Part shown: one piece after another, positions 1 to 11,255 of the stretch
Layout of the letters: every line of letters starts with the position of its first letter
Position numbering within the stretch: position 1 is the first letter of the stretch
The notes under the pieces: generated by a model
The model's database searches: none
What the model was told of the DNA's origin: nothing
What the model saw: only the letters and a program-made list of their open reading frames with translations
Translations under genes and position numbers: made by a program
NCBI GenBank assembly: GCA_035760965.1
Contig: DASTRY010000035.1
Span: 1-64,000, forward strand
Reading direction: 5' to 3'
Length of the DNA stretch: 64,000 bases
Origin: JADGHX01 sp035760965
Lineage (GTDB): Bacteria; Pseudomonadota; Gammaproteobacteria; Steroidobacterales; Steroidobacteraceae

Positions 1-1
1 G

Positions 2-2053
2 GTCTTCGCACAGGCGATCTTCTCGAACACGCGCGTGCAGTCGCTCGCGCAGCCCGCCGGCGCGACCGGCACTTTCGCAGCGAGCATTCCGCGCAATGCG
101 GAGCACCCGATTCCCGACGAGCTCGCCGCGCTGCTCGATTCACGCGGCCCGGATGTGTTGAGCACGACGCAATTCGATCCGACGACCGGCAAGCCGATCG
201 TCGTCACGGGCGCGAACGCGAACTGGCGACTCGGCCGGCCGCTCGATTTCCTGCCGCCACGTCAGCTCAGGAACACGAGCGATGTTTATCAGATCCTGGT
301 CGGTTTCCAAGGCGAGCTGCCGCGCACGGACTGGACCTGGGAGCTGTACGCGACGCATGGTGACTCGCGGACGTCGAACGACTACATCGGCTTCGCATCG
401 TTGCAGCGCTATCGTGCGGTCGTTCAAGCGCCGTTCTACGGGCGTGGCTTCACGCAGACGGGCGCGGGTCAGACGCAGCTCAGTTGTACGTCGGGGCTGC
501 CGATCTTCGAGCCGATCGAAGTGAGCCAGGACTGCATCGATGCGATCACCATCGACGCCTCGGACCGTACGCGACTCTCGCAGAACATCGTGGAGGCGAA
601 CGTGCAGGGGCGCGTCGCCGAGCTGCCCGCCGGTGAGCTGCGCGCCGCCGCCGGCGCAACCTATCGCAAGAACCGCTTCGAGTTCCGACCGGACGCGATT
701 CGCGCGAGCAATTCCATCATCGACATTCCGATCGGTACGTTCAGCAACGCGCACGTGAAGGGCAGCACGGCGGTTTCCGAGCTGTATGCGGAGGCGCTCG
801 TGCCGCTCTTGCGCGAGCGCCCGTTCGTCGATTCGCTCAGCGCGGAGCTGGGCGCGCGCTACTCGCGCTACGACACGGCCGGCAATGTGCCGACGTACAA
901 GGCGCTCCTGAGCTGGGCACCTCTCGGCAGCGTGCATTTTCGCGGCGGGTTCCAGCTCGCCAATCGCGCACCGAACGTGAACGAGCTGTTCCTCAGCGCG
1001 AGCAGTGTGCCCGTCACGCTGCGCGGTCCCGATCCGTGTCGGGCGGATACGCGCGATGCGAACGGCAACCGTCCCGACAATCCGCATCGTGCGGAGGTGC
1101 AGGCGCTGTGCTCGGCCATCATCGGCACGGGCACGTCCACCTTCGACGAGAATCCCGACACGTTCATCGGCGACGGGCGCGCCGATGGCGGCGAGATCGA
1201 GTTGCGCTCGGGCAATCCGGACGTGAAGAGCGAAAAGGGACGCACCTGGACCTTCGGCGTCGTGTTCCAGTCGCCCTTCGAGCATCCGCTCGCGCGGCAG
1301 CTGACGCTTGCCGTCGATTGGTATCGCGCCAAGGTGACCGGGGCGATTGCGCAGGTTGGCGCACAGACGACGTACGACTTGTGCTTCAACCGGGATGGCG
1401 TCAGCAATCCCACATACAGCCTCGATGATCCGAACGGCATGTGCCGGCGGATCGCGCGCGACGCCGTGACGGGCGATCGGGAGTACGTCGAGTCGACGTA
1501 TGCCAATCTCGGGACGCTGCAGACGTCGGGCATCGATCTTGAGGCCAGCTGGGCCGTGAGACCGGCGGAGCTCGGGTTCGAGCACGTGCCGGGAACGCTG
1601 TCGCTCGACATCCTGCTCAACAAGCTGCTCTCGTTCGAGTCGCAGGCGTTCCCGACGAGCGCGGTCGTCGAGAACGAGGGCACTTTCATTCGCGACGGCA
1701 GCCAGTCGCGCGGCATCTTCGCGTACCGTGCCTTTACGAGACTGGGCTACACGCACGGCGCTGCCGACGTCGCGCTCACCTGGCGCCGACTGCCCTCGAT
1801 TCGCAGCGCGAACTACGTCGCCGATCCGAACACGCCGTTCGCCGGCGCCGATTCGTACAGCGTGTTCAACCTCGCCGCGGACTGGCGTGCGAGCGAGGTC
1901 ATGCAGCTGACGGCGGGCATCGACAATCTCTTCGATCGCGACCCGAATCGCGTGGGCGCGGGACCCGGCAACAACGGCGCAGGCAACACCGAACCGGCGA
2001 TCTACGACGTGCTCGGACGGCGCTATTACCTGGGCGTCAGGCTCGATTTCTAG
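2..2053 (+). CDS. TonB-dependent receptor, C-terminal part (5' truncated by window edge)
   Basis: The frame is open from the first bases of the window, so the start and plug domain lie upstream. What remains is about 680 residues of outer-membrane beta-barrel: alternating strands rich in aromatic and polar residues, a typical receptor segment 'NVNELF' near residue 330, the late block 'GIDNLFDRDP', and a terminal Phe ('YYLGVRLDF'), which is the usual beta-barrel assembly signal. Cys residues occur in extracellular-loop-like insertions ('DPCRADTRDANG', 'CFNRDG'). By family, it imports a scarce ligand across the outer membrane using TonB/ExbBD energy. The substrate cannot be read from this part. 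No transport partner lies next to it; the next gene is convergent. Confidence 0.93.
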   Translation, partial: VFAQAIFSNTRVQSLAQPAGATGTFAASIPRNAEHPIPDELAALLDSRGPDVLSTTQFDPTTGKPIVVTGANANWRLGRPLDFLPPRQLRNTSDVYQILVGFQGELPRTDWTWELYATHGDSRTSNDYIGFASLQRYRAVVQAPFYGRGFTQTGAGQTQLSCTSGLPIFEPIEVSQDCIDAITIDASDRTRLSQNIVEANVQGRVAELPAGELRAAAGATYRKNRFEFRPDAIRASNSIIDIPIGTFSNAHVKGSTAVSELYAEALVPLLRERPFVDSLSAELGARYSRYDTAGNVPTYKALLSWAPLGSVHFRGGFQLANRAPNVNELFLSASSVPVTLRGPDPCRADTRDANGNRPDNPHRAEVQALCSAIIGTGTSTFDENPDTFIGDGRADGGEIELRSGNPDVKSEKGRTWTFGVVFQSPFEHPLARQLTLAVDWYRAKVTGAIAQVGAQTTYDLCFNRDGVSNPTYSLDDPNGMCRRIARDAVTGDREYVESTYANLGTLQTSGIDLEASWAVRPAELGFEHVPGTLSLDILLNKLLSFESQAFPTSAVVENEGTFIRDGSQSRGIFAYRAFTRLGYTHGAADVALTWRRLPSIRSANYVADPNTPFAGADSYSVFNLAADWRASEVMQLTAGIDNLFDRDPNRVGAGPGNNGAGNTEPAIYDVLGRRYYLGVRLDF

Positions 2054-2072
2054 GCGGCGGGCGCGGCGGCCG

Positions 2073-2855
2073 TCAGTGCAAGCGATACGAATACGTGAGC
2101 ATCGCGCCGTCCTCGAGTGGCTGCACACCGAGCGAGTACCGCGCATTTCGCTCATCGGCCCGGTGCGCGACGAAGCGGCCGGTCGCGATGCCGAGCGACG
2201 CGCCTGCGATGGTGTCGGAAAGCCAGTGCGCGCCGTCGTGCACTCGGGAGTAGGCGACGGCGCTCGCGAGCCCATAGCCGAGCGCCCGCCGCACCCAGCG
2301 GAACTCGTCGTTGCCCGACTCCGCGAGCACCGTGCCGATCGCGAACGTGATGCTCGCGTGGGACGACGGGAACGCGCTGCCGCTCTCGCGCCAGGCGTCC
2401 ACGCGCGCCGTTTCGTACGGACGCAGGCGCCCAGCGGCCACCTTGAACACCTCCGTGGTGATCGCGCTGAAAGCGGCGGCCTCGAGCATCGCTTTACCTT
2501 CCTCGTAGCCGGCGGAGTTGTCGATGAGCGTCGCGTAACCCCAGGTCAGGGCGATCATCCCAGCGGCGGGCGCCCAGTCCCGGGTACTGTGCGGATCGCG
2601 GTTGCCACTCGTGACGACGGCGGTATCGAAATGCGAGCGCACGTTGTCGTCGTATTCGTGCGCGACGGCAACTGCCGCAAGCGTGGCGCCGAAGTAGGTC
2701 CAGTCCCGCGCGTCCCAGCGGAGCGGGGCGGTGAAGAACAGCTTGGAGTCTTCGAGCGCCGCGCGTGCGTCGAGATCGCGGGCCTCGCACGAGGCGCACA
2801 CTAGAAGGCTCGTCGTGAGCCAGAAGGCTGGCGAGCGCAAGAGGCGATTCAACAT
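2073..2855 (-). CDS. PAP2-family (phosphatidic acid phosphatase type 2) phosphatase
   Basis: A 260-residue protein with all three acid-phosphatase signature blocks: 'KVAAGRLRP' (KxxxxxxRP), 'PSSHA' and 'SRVHDGAHWLSD' (SRxxxxxHxxxD). By family it removes phosphate from a lipid or isoprenoid phosphate at the membrane or in the periplasm. I chose the ATG at 2855 because it gives an immediate N-terminal hydrophobic signal-like stretch; an upstream in-frame start at 2933 would add 26 Arg-rich residues with no clear purpose. It is the last gene of the minus-strand copper block, 88 bp after the P-type ATPase, so co-transcription is possible but not required. It meets the TonB receptor gene tail to tail. 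Confidence 0.9.
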   Translation of the reverse strand: MLNRLLRSPAFWLTTSLLVCASCEARDLDARAALEDSKLFFTAPLRWDARDWTYFGATLAAVAVAHEYDDNVRSHFDTAVVTSGNRDPHSTRDWAPAAGMIALTWGYATLIDNSAGYEEGKAMLEAAAFSAITTEVFKVAAGRLRPYETARVDAWRESGSAFPSSHASITFAIGTVLAESGNDEFRWVRRALGYGLASAVAYSRVHDGAHWLSDTIAGASLGIATGRFVAHRADERNARYSLGVQPLEDGAMLTYSYRLH

Positions 2856-2943
2856 CCTGCGTTGGACGCGCCGCGCGCGCGAAACCAATCGCGGCGGGCG
2901 CAAACCGGTCGCGCCGACCGCGAGCTCGCGCAATCGGAAGGCG

Positions 2944-5214
<2,271 letters not shown>

Positions 5215-5226
5215 GCAGGCTCGCGC

Positions 5227-5580
5227 TCAGGCACCTGCGACGGTGAAGTGCAGCTTGCCCGACATGATGTGGCTATCCGCGCTGACGACTCGCCAGCTCA
5301 CCGTGTACTTGCCCGGCGCGAGCTTCGGAGCCGGCACGCTCACCTCCGCGGCGGACTCCGAGGGCAGGGGCGCGAGCTTCTGCTCCGGCTCGCCATCCTT
5401 CTGAATCGTCAGCGCCGTGACCCGTGCCGGTTCCGAGAACGTGAGCGTGATGCGCTCCGGCGCGGTTTGCACCGTGCTCCCGTCCGCCGGCGTCGCCGAC
5501 TTCAGATGCGTGTGCGCCTGAGCGACGACCGCCGCCAGCGACAGAAGCGCCGCGCCGATGAACCCTTTCGACATGCTCAT
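5227..5580 (-). CDS. copC: CopC-type periplasmic copper-binding protein
   Basis: A 117-residue secreted protein. I set the start at the ATG of 'MSMSKGF' (5580), which has a GGGAG ribosome site and opens a normal signal peptide ending 'VVAQA'. The mature protein then begins 'HTHLKSATPADGS', the N-terminal His ligand of CopC. The C-terminal 'SADSHIMSGKLHFTV' carries the conserved Asp and His of the Cu(II) site. It is a single Ig-like beta-sandwich of normal family length. By family it binds or shuttles copper in the periplasm. It sits between copB (16 bp upstream) and the Cu ATPase (12 bp downstream). No CopD-type membrane partner is present. Confidence 0.93.
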   Translation of the reverse strand: MSMSKGFIGAALLSLAAVVAQAHTHLKSATPADGSTVQTAPERITLTFSEPARVTALTIQKDGEPEQKLAPLPSESAAEVSVPAPKLAPGKYTVSWRVVSADSHIMSGKLHFTVAGA

Positions 5581-5596
5581 TGCGATCTCCCGATCC

Positions 5597-6472
5597 TCAG
5601 AACCAGACGCGAATTCCGGCGAGCGCCTGGACATCGCTCGGATCGTCGCCCGCCGCGCGCACCAGGTCTGCCGTTCTGCCGAATCGATGAACCCACGCCA
5701 CCCCGACGTAGGGCGCGATCTCCCGCCGGATCTCGTAGCGCAGCCGCAGAGAGAGTTCGGCATCCGAGACGCCCGACATGATCCGCCTCTCCGGGTCGTC
5801 CTTGCCATAGGCGTTCAGCTCGAGCTCCGGAGTGAGGATCAGACGTTGGGTGAACAGCAACTCGTATTCCGCCTTGAAGCGCGCCGCCGTGCGGCCCGCA
5901 TCGCCGAGGTAGGCCGTCGCTTCGATGTGAAAGAAGTACGGCGCGAGCCCCTGCACGCCGACCGCCAGCCAGTCGCGCGTCGGACCCTCCCCGAAATCGT
6001 CGCGAACACCGGCCTGCGTGCTCCACCAGCGGCTCACGATGCGGTCCCAGAGCACTTCGAGCCGGGCGTCCTCCGTGGCACCGGCCGCACGCTCACCTTC
6101 GGTTTTCAGCCAGAGCTTGTCGTAGTCCGTGCCGTAGTACGCCTGCACGTCCCACGCGAACGCAGTGGCGCCTTCGGCGTCACGCCAGTCGAGCTGATCG
6201 AGGAGCACTTTGCCGACGCGAGCCTTGTCGTCCATGTCCATCATCTCGACCATGGTTCGATAGCTCATGTCGCCGAGCTCGCTCGAAGGTGGGGCGGGCG
6301 GAACGTGCTCCGCTTCGCTTTGGCCGGGATCGGATTGCTGATGAGCATGGTCCTGCGCATGCAGCGATGTCGCGTGCAGCAGCGCACTGGCTAGGATCGC
6401 CAGGCAGATGGTGCGCGCGGCCCTAGCGCCGAAACCGAGGAATGATTCGAACCGCACCGATGCCGCGCTCAT
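5597..6472 (-). CDS. copB: Copper resistance protein B (outer-membrane CopB/PcoB)
   Basis: A 291-residue outer-membrane beta-barrel with a signal peptide ending near 'SLHAQ'. A short His/Met-bearing mature N-terminus follows ('DHAHQQSD', 'MSYRTMVEMMDMDD'), then the CopB core ('WDVQAYYGTDYDKLWLKTEG', 'APYVGVAWVHRFGRTADL') and a terminal 'IRVWF'. The N-terminal Met/His tract common in CopB is shorter here. The start codon overlaps the copA stop as ATGA, which indicates translational coupling to the oxidase. By family, CopB acts with CopA to sequester or export copper at the outer membrane. Confidence 0.94.
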   Translation of the reverse strand: MSAASVRFESFLGFGARAARTICLAILASALLHATSLHAQDHAHQQSDPGQSEAEHVPPAPPSSELGDMSYRTMVEMMDMDDKARVGKVLLDQLDWRDAEGATAFAWDVQAYYGTDYDKLWLKTEGERAAGATEDARLEVLWDRIVSRWWSTQAGVRDDFGEGPTRDWLAVGVQGLAPYFFHIEATAYLGDAGRTAARFKAEYELLFTQRLILTPELELNAYGKDDPERRIMSGVSDAELSLRLRYEIRREIAPYVGVAWVHRFGRTADLVRAAGDDPSDVQALAGIRVWF

Positions 6473-8385
6473 GAGTGGTGCTCCGGCATCTCGGCGCCTT
6501 CGTGCGCCACGACGACCTCGCGGAACATACCCGCCTCCATGTGATACGCGAGATGACAGTGATACGCCCACCGACCGAGCGCATCGGCCGTCACGAGATA
6601 ACTGAGGCGCTGCGCAGGTCGCACGCTCACCGTGTGCTTGCGAACGAGAAACGAGCCGTCCTCCGCCTCGAGCTCGCTCCACATGCCGTGCAAGTGGATC
6701 GGATGGGTCATCATCGAGTCGTTCACCAGCACGATGCGCAGGCGCTCGCCGTGATTGAAGCGCAGCGGCTCGGCCTCGGAGAACTTCCGGCCATTGAAGG
6801 ACCAGATGTAGCGCTCCATGTGGCCGGTGAGATGCAGCTCGATCTCGCGACCGGCGCCGCGGCGATCGATGGGGCCGCCGAGTGTGTGCAGGTCGGCATA
6901 CGTGAGCACGCGGCGACCATTGTTCCGCAGGCCTGGGCCGGGATCGTCGAGGCGGGATGAGGTCTGTGCGGCGACGGAATCCACCGTTGGGCCGAAATGC
7001 GCGGGCGCGTGTGCGGACGCCTTGCTCGCAGCATGCTGCGCGCCCGCGTGCTGATGGCTGGTCGCGCTCTGATCGGCACTTGCGAGGGTGGCAGTGCGAG
7101 CGGCGTGATCCGTGCCGGCCACGGCTCCATGGCTCGTGCGCGCCGATCCCGCGCCACTCATGGCTTCGTGGCCTGCGTGCGCCGCTCCCGCATCGCTCAT
7201 CGCCTCGCGACCGGCGCGCGCCGCTCCCATATCGCTCATCGCTCCGTGACCTGCGTGCGCCATTCCCATGTCGCTCATCGTGAGCAGCTGCGGCGCATCG
7301 AGCGGCGGGACGTCCGCCGTCATCCCGGGCCGAGGCGCGAGCGTGCCGCGCGCGTATCCCGATCGGTCCATCGCCTGCGCGAAGAGCGTGTACGCACGAT
7401 CGTCCTTCGGCTCGACGATCACGTCGAAGACTTCCGCCGTGCCGATACGCAACTCGTCCACGGTGACCGGCTCGACGTCCTGCCCATCCGCCGCGACGAC
7501 GGTCAGCTTCAACCCCGGGATGCGCACATCGAAGAAGCTCATCGACGAGCCATTGATCAAGCGCAACCGCACGCGCTCGCCGCGCCGGAAGAGGCCCGTC
7601 CAATTGCCGCTCGGGGTGAAGCCATTCATGAGATAGGTGTATGTCGTGCCGTTGACGTCCGCGAGGTCGGTGGGGTCCATGCGCATCTCGCCCCACATGC
7701 GCCGATCGGCGAGCGTCTCCTTCACTCCGCGCGCACGCGCGTCCGCGAAGAAATCGCGCACCGTACGCTTGTGATAGTTGTAGTAGTCGCTCTGCTTCTT
7801 GAGCTTCGCGTAGATGCGCTCCGGATCTTCGTCCGTCCAGTCGGAGATCAGCACGACGTGCTCGCGATCGCTCGCGTGGCGCTCGCCGGCGGCCCGCTCG
7901 ATGACGATCGGGCCATAGAGCCCCGTCTGTTCCTGAAAGCCCGAGTGCGCGTGATACCAGTAGGTGCCCGACTGGTTCACTTTGAAGCGATACGTGAAGG
8001 TCTCGCCCGCTGGAATGCCCGGAAAGCTCAGCCCCGGTACGCCATCCATGTCGGCCGGCAAGATGAAGCCGTGCCAGTGGATCGAGCTGCGCGCGCGCAT
8101 GCGATTGGTGACGCGGATGGTGACGACATCGCCTTGCCGCATGCGCAAGAGCGGTCCCGGCACCTGCGCGTTCACGGCCGTCGCGACGCGCGGCCGTCCC
8201 GTGAAGTTCACCGGTGTCTCGGTGAGCGTCAGATCGAAGTTTGGACCGACGAGCGCTGAGCGGCTTCGATCCTCTGCACCCCAGGAAAAGTTGCGGGCGG
8301 ACGAAAGTAGCAGGGCACCCCCCGCGAGGCCCTGTACGAAGCGCCGGCGCGAGAGCCGCGGCGCGCTCGATCGAGAATGAGACAT
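6469..8385 (-). CDS. copA: Periplasmic multicopper oxidase CopA (copper resistance system)
   Basis: A 638-residue CopA/PcoA-type oxidase. The start at 8385 gives a twin-arginine signal ('SRRRFVQGLAGG'), so it is exported folded. All four copper-ligand blocks are visible: 'HWHG' (residues 103-106), 'YHAHSG' (144-149), 'HPIHLHGMW' and the C-terminal 'HCHLAYHMEAGMF' holding the T1 Cys, His and Met. Between about residues 367 and 450 lies a Met/His/Ala/Gly-rich insert of repeats such as 'AMSDMGAAHAGHE', the copper-loading region of this family. By family it oxidises Cu(I) to Cu(II) in the periplasm. It is translationally coupled to copB by an ATGA overlap and follows copL by 87 bp. Confidence 0.96.
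   Translation of the reverse strand: MSHSRSSAPRLSRRRFVQGLAGGALLLSSARNFSWGAEDRSRSALVGPNFDLTLTETPVNFTGRPRVATAVNAQVPGPLLRMRQGDVVTIRVTNRMRARSSIHWHGFILPADMDGVPGLSFPGIPAGETFTYRFKVNQSGTYWYHAHSGFQEQTGLYGPIVIERAAGERHASDREHVVLISDWTDEDPERIYAKLKKQSDYYNYHKRTVRDFFADARARGVKETLADRRMWGEMRMDPTDLADVNGTTYTYLMNGFTPSGNWTGLFRRGERVRLRLINGSSMSFFDVRIPGLKLTVVAADGQDVEPVTVDELRIGTAEVFDVIVEPKDDRAYTLFAQAMDRSGYARGTLAPRPGMTADVPPLDAPQLLTMSDMGMAHAGHGAMSDMGAARAGREAMSDAGAAHAGHEAMSGAGSARTSHGAVAGTDHAARTATLASADQSATSHQHAGAQHAASKASAHAPAHFGPTVDSVAAQTSSRLDDPGPGLRNNGRRVLTYADLHTLGGPIDRRGAGREIELHLTGHMERYIWSFNGRKFSEAEPLRFNHGERLRIVLVNDSMMTHPIHLHGMWSELEAEDGSFLVRKHTVSVRPAQRLSYLVTADALGRWAYHCHLAYHMEAGMFREVVVAHEGAEMPEHHS
7162..7278 (-). repeat. 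39-bp tandem repeat encoding the CopA Met/His-rich copper region
   Basis: Three consecutive 39-bp units share the boundary 'ctcat' at 7157, 7196, 7235 and 7274, giving an exact period of 39 bp (13 codons). More degenerate copies continue to about 7010. Each unit encodes variants of M-S-D-x-G-x-A-x-A-G-x-x-A, so copy number directly sets how many Met and His ligands the oxidase carries. Being in frame, gain or loss of units would not break the gene. Confidence 0.85.
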
Positions 8386-8472
8386 AGCCAATCCAGTCGA
8401 CGGTTCACGAACGCACGCTCGCTCACGCAGGAGCGAGCGCACGCAAAACTCAAAATACGAACGGCGACAGGA

Positions 8473-8850
8473 TCAGATGGGAGGGCGGAAGAACGCCGCG
8501 GTCCGTTCGGGTGCGACACCGACCGCAGGACTCACCGCCAGGGGTGGATGCGAGACCATCGGTGCAATGACCACAGCGATTACCGGCAGAGCGGCCGGCG
8601 CGTTCAAGCAGACGCAGCCGCAGAAGCCCGTCTTGCAGTGATGCCCGGGATGCCCGACATCGGATGCCGGAACACTCGTCCGACTCATCTCGTGCGCGCC
8701 AGGAGCGCCGTCGTGGCAGTGCGCCGAGGTGGCCGCGGCGGGCGCAGACTGCGCCGCTTGGGCCATCGGCACGTGCACGACGCTCACCGCCAGCACCTGG
8801 CAGAGCAGGACCAGCAGCACGATGGCACGACGATGGACGAACCGAGGCAT
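8473..8850 (-). CDS. copL: CopL-like small Cys/His-rich copper regulatory protein
   Basis: A 125-residue secreted or membrane-anchored protein. It has an N-terminal hydrophobic signal ('IVLLVLLCQVLAVSVVHVP'), a His/Cys cluster ('HCHDG', 'GHPGHHCKTGFCGCVCLN') and a second hydrophobic stretch ('ALPVIAVVIAPM'). Size, composition and position immediately upstream of copAB match CopL of Xanthomonas, which is known to be needed for copper-dependent copAB expression. It starts 17 bp after the stop of the nucleosidase gene. The copper-responsive promoter is therefore either inside that gene or upstream of it. The assignment rests on composition and synteny rather than a catalytic motif. Confidence 0.75.
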   Translation of the reverse strand: MPRFVHRRAIVLLVLLCQVLAVSVVHVPMAQAAQSAPAAATSAHCHDGAPGAHEMSRTSVPASDVGHPGHHCKTGFCGCVCLNAPAALPVIAVVIAPMVSHPPLAVSPAVGVAPERTAAFFRPPI

Positions 8851-8867
8851 GGCGCAAGCCTACCAGA

Positions 8868-9446
8868 TCACGGCGCGGCTTCGAGGTTCCGATAAATCCG
8901 CAGGAACTCGGCCGCGGCCTTCGGCAGGTTGGCCTGCCAATCCGACGCCGCAGCGTGATCCGCGCCGTCGGTGATGTATTTCACGCACGCGAACTCGGCC
9001 TTCTCCAGCCAGCAGACCTTCGCCAATGCGTACGCCTCCATGTCCAACACGTCACTCGCGATCTCCCGGCGTGTCTGGAACGAATCGCCAGTGCTGCAGA
9101 CGTAGTGCGGAAGCGACGGAACCGTAGCGGGGAATTCGATGAGGGCCGGTACGCTGTCGAACGGCGTCGTTCCCAAGCTGAAGCCGAGTGCGGTCACGTC
9201 CATGTCGCGCTGGACGAACGAGCGACAGGCCACGAGCGTCCCTGTCGGCAACGTATGACTGCCGGCCGTCCCGAAGTTGACGACGCGCGGCAGACCCCCG
9301 CCCGTCAAACGAAGCTCGGTGAGCTTGCGAGTCAGCGCGTGTGCCGCGTTGATCTTGCCGACTCCGGTGTACAGCACAGGAACGCCGGCGGCGGCGAAGA
9401 GCCCCTGCGACTCGACCTCGAGAGCCATGACAACGAGCGGCTGCAC
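8868..9446 (-). CDS. MTA/SAH nucleosidase-like phosphorylase-superfamily protein
   Basis: A 192-residue protein of the purine-nucleoside-phosphorylase/MtnN fold. It opens 'VVMALEVES', the usual strand with the catalytic-region Glu. It then has 'YTGVGKINAAHA', 'FGTAGSH', the substrate-binding 'VLDMEAYALAKVC' and the late 'KYITDGAD', which places the catalytic Asp. It is somewhat shorter than Pfs/MtnN (about 230 residues). Expected activity is cleavage of methylthioadenosine, S-adenosylhomocysteine or a related nucleoside to adenine in the cytoplasm. It lies directly upstream of copL on the same strand, so it may share a transcript with the copper genes without being functionally linked. Confidence 0.8.
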   Translation of the reverse strand: MQPLVVMALEVESQGLFAAAGVPVLYTGVGKINAAHALTRKLTELRLTGGGLPRVVNFGTAGSHTLPTGTLVACRSFVQRDMDVTALGFSLGTTPFDSVPALIEFPATVPSLPHYVCSTGDSFQTRREIASDVLDMEAYALAKVCWLEKAEFACVKYITDGADHAAASDWQANLPKAAAEFLRIYRNLEAAP

Positions 9447-9538
9447 ACCGCTACTTTAGCAGTGCGAGCCGGCGTCGCAGCACGCCGGGACGGAGCAGCG
9501 TCGTCGCGTCCGCTACTTCTCGCGCGTGACGGTCGGCC

Positions 9539-11011
9539 TCAACTCGGCGCGCGCACCGATTTGGCCAACTCCGCGGCCGACACCCACCACCCGTGCACCT
9601 GCGGACGCATCGGCACAGGCACGGGCACCTTCGCGACGGGACCCGCCGTGATGTTGTCCGCATCCACGACCCACAGCTCGCTCTTGTAGTCGTCCGCAAC
9701 CTGTCGATCGACGACCATCAGCAGCCAGCCGTTGTGATCGGCACGCGCCGAGGGCACGAGCACGGGCTCGTTCACGGCCATCCCGGCGTCGAGTCCGAGC
9801 ATCTCGACTCGGCCCGTCGCGAGATCGAGACGCAAGAGGCAGTTGAAGGCGGTGCCGACCGGGCCGCCGCCGAGCGGTGGGCCCTTCGCGTTCGGATTCA
9901 TGCTCGGCATCCACACGTAGCGATAGGGGCGACCCTGGTCCTGATCGCGAATGCGCGGCAGATCCCCCGGCGGGCCGACGACCTGCTCCTCGAAGCGCTC
10001 ACCGGGGCGGCTCATGTCGAACGTCCAGCGCGTGAGCCCGCCGCGCAGCTCGTTCTGCGCGCGGTGAATGCCGCCGGCCTCGCGCATGAACGGAAAGCCG
10101 TTCGTGTCCGTGAGGCACGCGTCCATGTGAATGAGCTTGCCGTCCTCGAACGCATTCGTGAGGTGGAACGCCGAGACGCCCTTCGGGCCCTTGAACCACC
10201 GCATCTCGGACACCTTGCCATAGCGCGGCATGACGCCGACCCAGCTCTCGAGATCCTGCTGGTGTGCCCAGTGGACGCCTCCGGCTTTCAGCCGGTCGAG
10301 GTCGGTCGTCGTCGGATACACGGGGAACAGCGCCCAATTCTCCGTGATGACGAAATCGTGCATCGACGAGACGTAGGGTGCCTGGAACCACTGTTCCGAA
10401 ACGAGCTCGCCGCGCGCGTTGGCGATGCAGTACGCGACGTCGCGCGTCGCGAGCCCGCTCGCTTCGTAGCCGAAGAAGAACATCTCGCCCGTCTGCGGAT
10501 CGATGCGCACGTGCGCCGTCATCGTTTCCGACCGCAGCTTGCCGCCGAAGTCGAAGGAGCCGACGGTGTCGAGCGTGTGCGGATTCACCTCGTACGGGTG
10601 GCCGTCTTCCTTCGTCATGAGGAGCCGCCCCGCGTGCCACACCGGCGTCGTGTTAGCGACGGTGCGATCGATGCCGCGCACCTCGGGCAGATCGGTGAAC
10701 GGATTACGATACCGGCCGAAGAGGGCACGCCGCGCTTTGCGCTCGACGAGGTAGCGCGCGGTGTGCACGTAACGGATGTCGTAGTCGACGTGACCGTTCT
10801 CGAAGAAGAACCGGCTCACCATGCCGTCGCCGGACAGCGCGTGGTCGTCGTCCTGCAAAGGCGGATGCGCCGGATCGGGCACGGCACGAAAGAAGCTGCC
10901 GGAAATCTCCTGCGGCAGGGTACCCTCGACGTCCAGGTTGCGGAGCGCCACTTCGAGTCGTACGGGGCGGTTCAGAGCGGTGAAGTGAATGGTGTTCGGG
11001 AATTTCGCCAT
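9539..11011 (-). CDS. Carotenoid oxygenase / lignostilbene dioxygenase-family enzyme
   Basis: A 490-residue RPE65/carotenoid-cleavage-oxygenase protein. The start at 'MAKFPNTIHF' (11011) gives the normal family N-terminus. Conserved His residues expected to hold the non-haem Fe(II) are visible in 'MTAHVRIDP', 'SSMHDFVIT', 'SAFHLTNAFEDG' and the C-terminal 'PQVHGWW'. Family members of this length in Proteobacteria split carbon-carbon double bonds of stilbenes, isoeugenol or ferulate-like phenylpropanoids, releasing aldehydes such as vanillin. The gene is divergent from a p-cresol-methylhydroxylase-like operon (244 bp apart), which favours a phenolic substrate over a carotenoid. Substrate choice is an inference from context. 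Confidence 0.88.
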   Translation of the reverse strand: MAKFPNTIHFTALNRPVRLEVALRNLDVEGTLPQEISGSFFRAVPDPAHPPLQDDDHALSGDGMVSRFFFENGHVDYDIRYVHTARYLVERKARRALFGRYRNPFTDLPEVRGIDRTVANTTPVWHAGRLLMTKEDGHPYEVNPHTLDTVGSFDFGGKLRSETMTAHVRIDPQTGEMFFFGYEASGLATRDVAYCIANARGELVSEQWFQAPYVSSMHDFVITENWALFPVYPTTTDLDRLKAGGVHWAHQQDLESWVGVMPRYGKVSEMRWFKGPKGVSAFHLTNAFEDGKLIHMDACLTDTNGFPFMREAGGIHRAQNELRGGLTRWTFDMSRPGERFEEQVVGPPGDLPRIRDQDQGRPYRYVWMPSMNPNAKGPPLGGGPVGTAFNCLLRLDLATGRVEMLGLDAGMAVNEPVLVPSARADHNGWLLMVVDRQVADDYKSELWVVDADNITAGPVAKVPVPVPMRPQVHGWWVSAAELAKSVRAPS

Positions 11012-11255
11012 GGCGTCGCGTGCCTCGTCTCGGCGGGCTTCTGATGTCGCGGACGCTAACACCTGCGAGTTTCGCGCGGCAATCACTTCCGCCGCGCGTG
11101 ACCTCAATGCGCGCTCATCCAAGAACGTCTGCGCGCGTAGACAAGTCCGGCCGCGCGAGGTGTGCTATGCGTAGAATTTCGATCCTGCATCGAGACGCCC
11201 GGACGGGGCGGCGTGACACGCGGGCGATCGTGGGAGGCACAAGGGGGGGACGCAC

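Noticed and set aside
140..2275. Minus-strand open frame of about 710 codons opposite the TonB receptor
   Set aside because: Receptor motifs are clear on the plus strand; the antisense frame crosses into the PAP2 gene out of frame.
5597..7696. A 699-codon frame joining copB to sequence inside copA
   Set aside because: The upstream half is the out-of-frame reading of copA; the ATGA overlap at 6469-6472 defines the true copB start.
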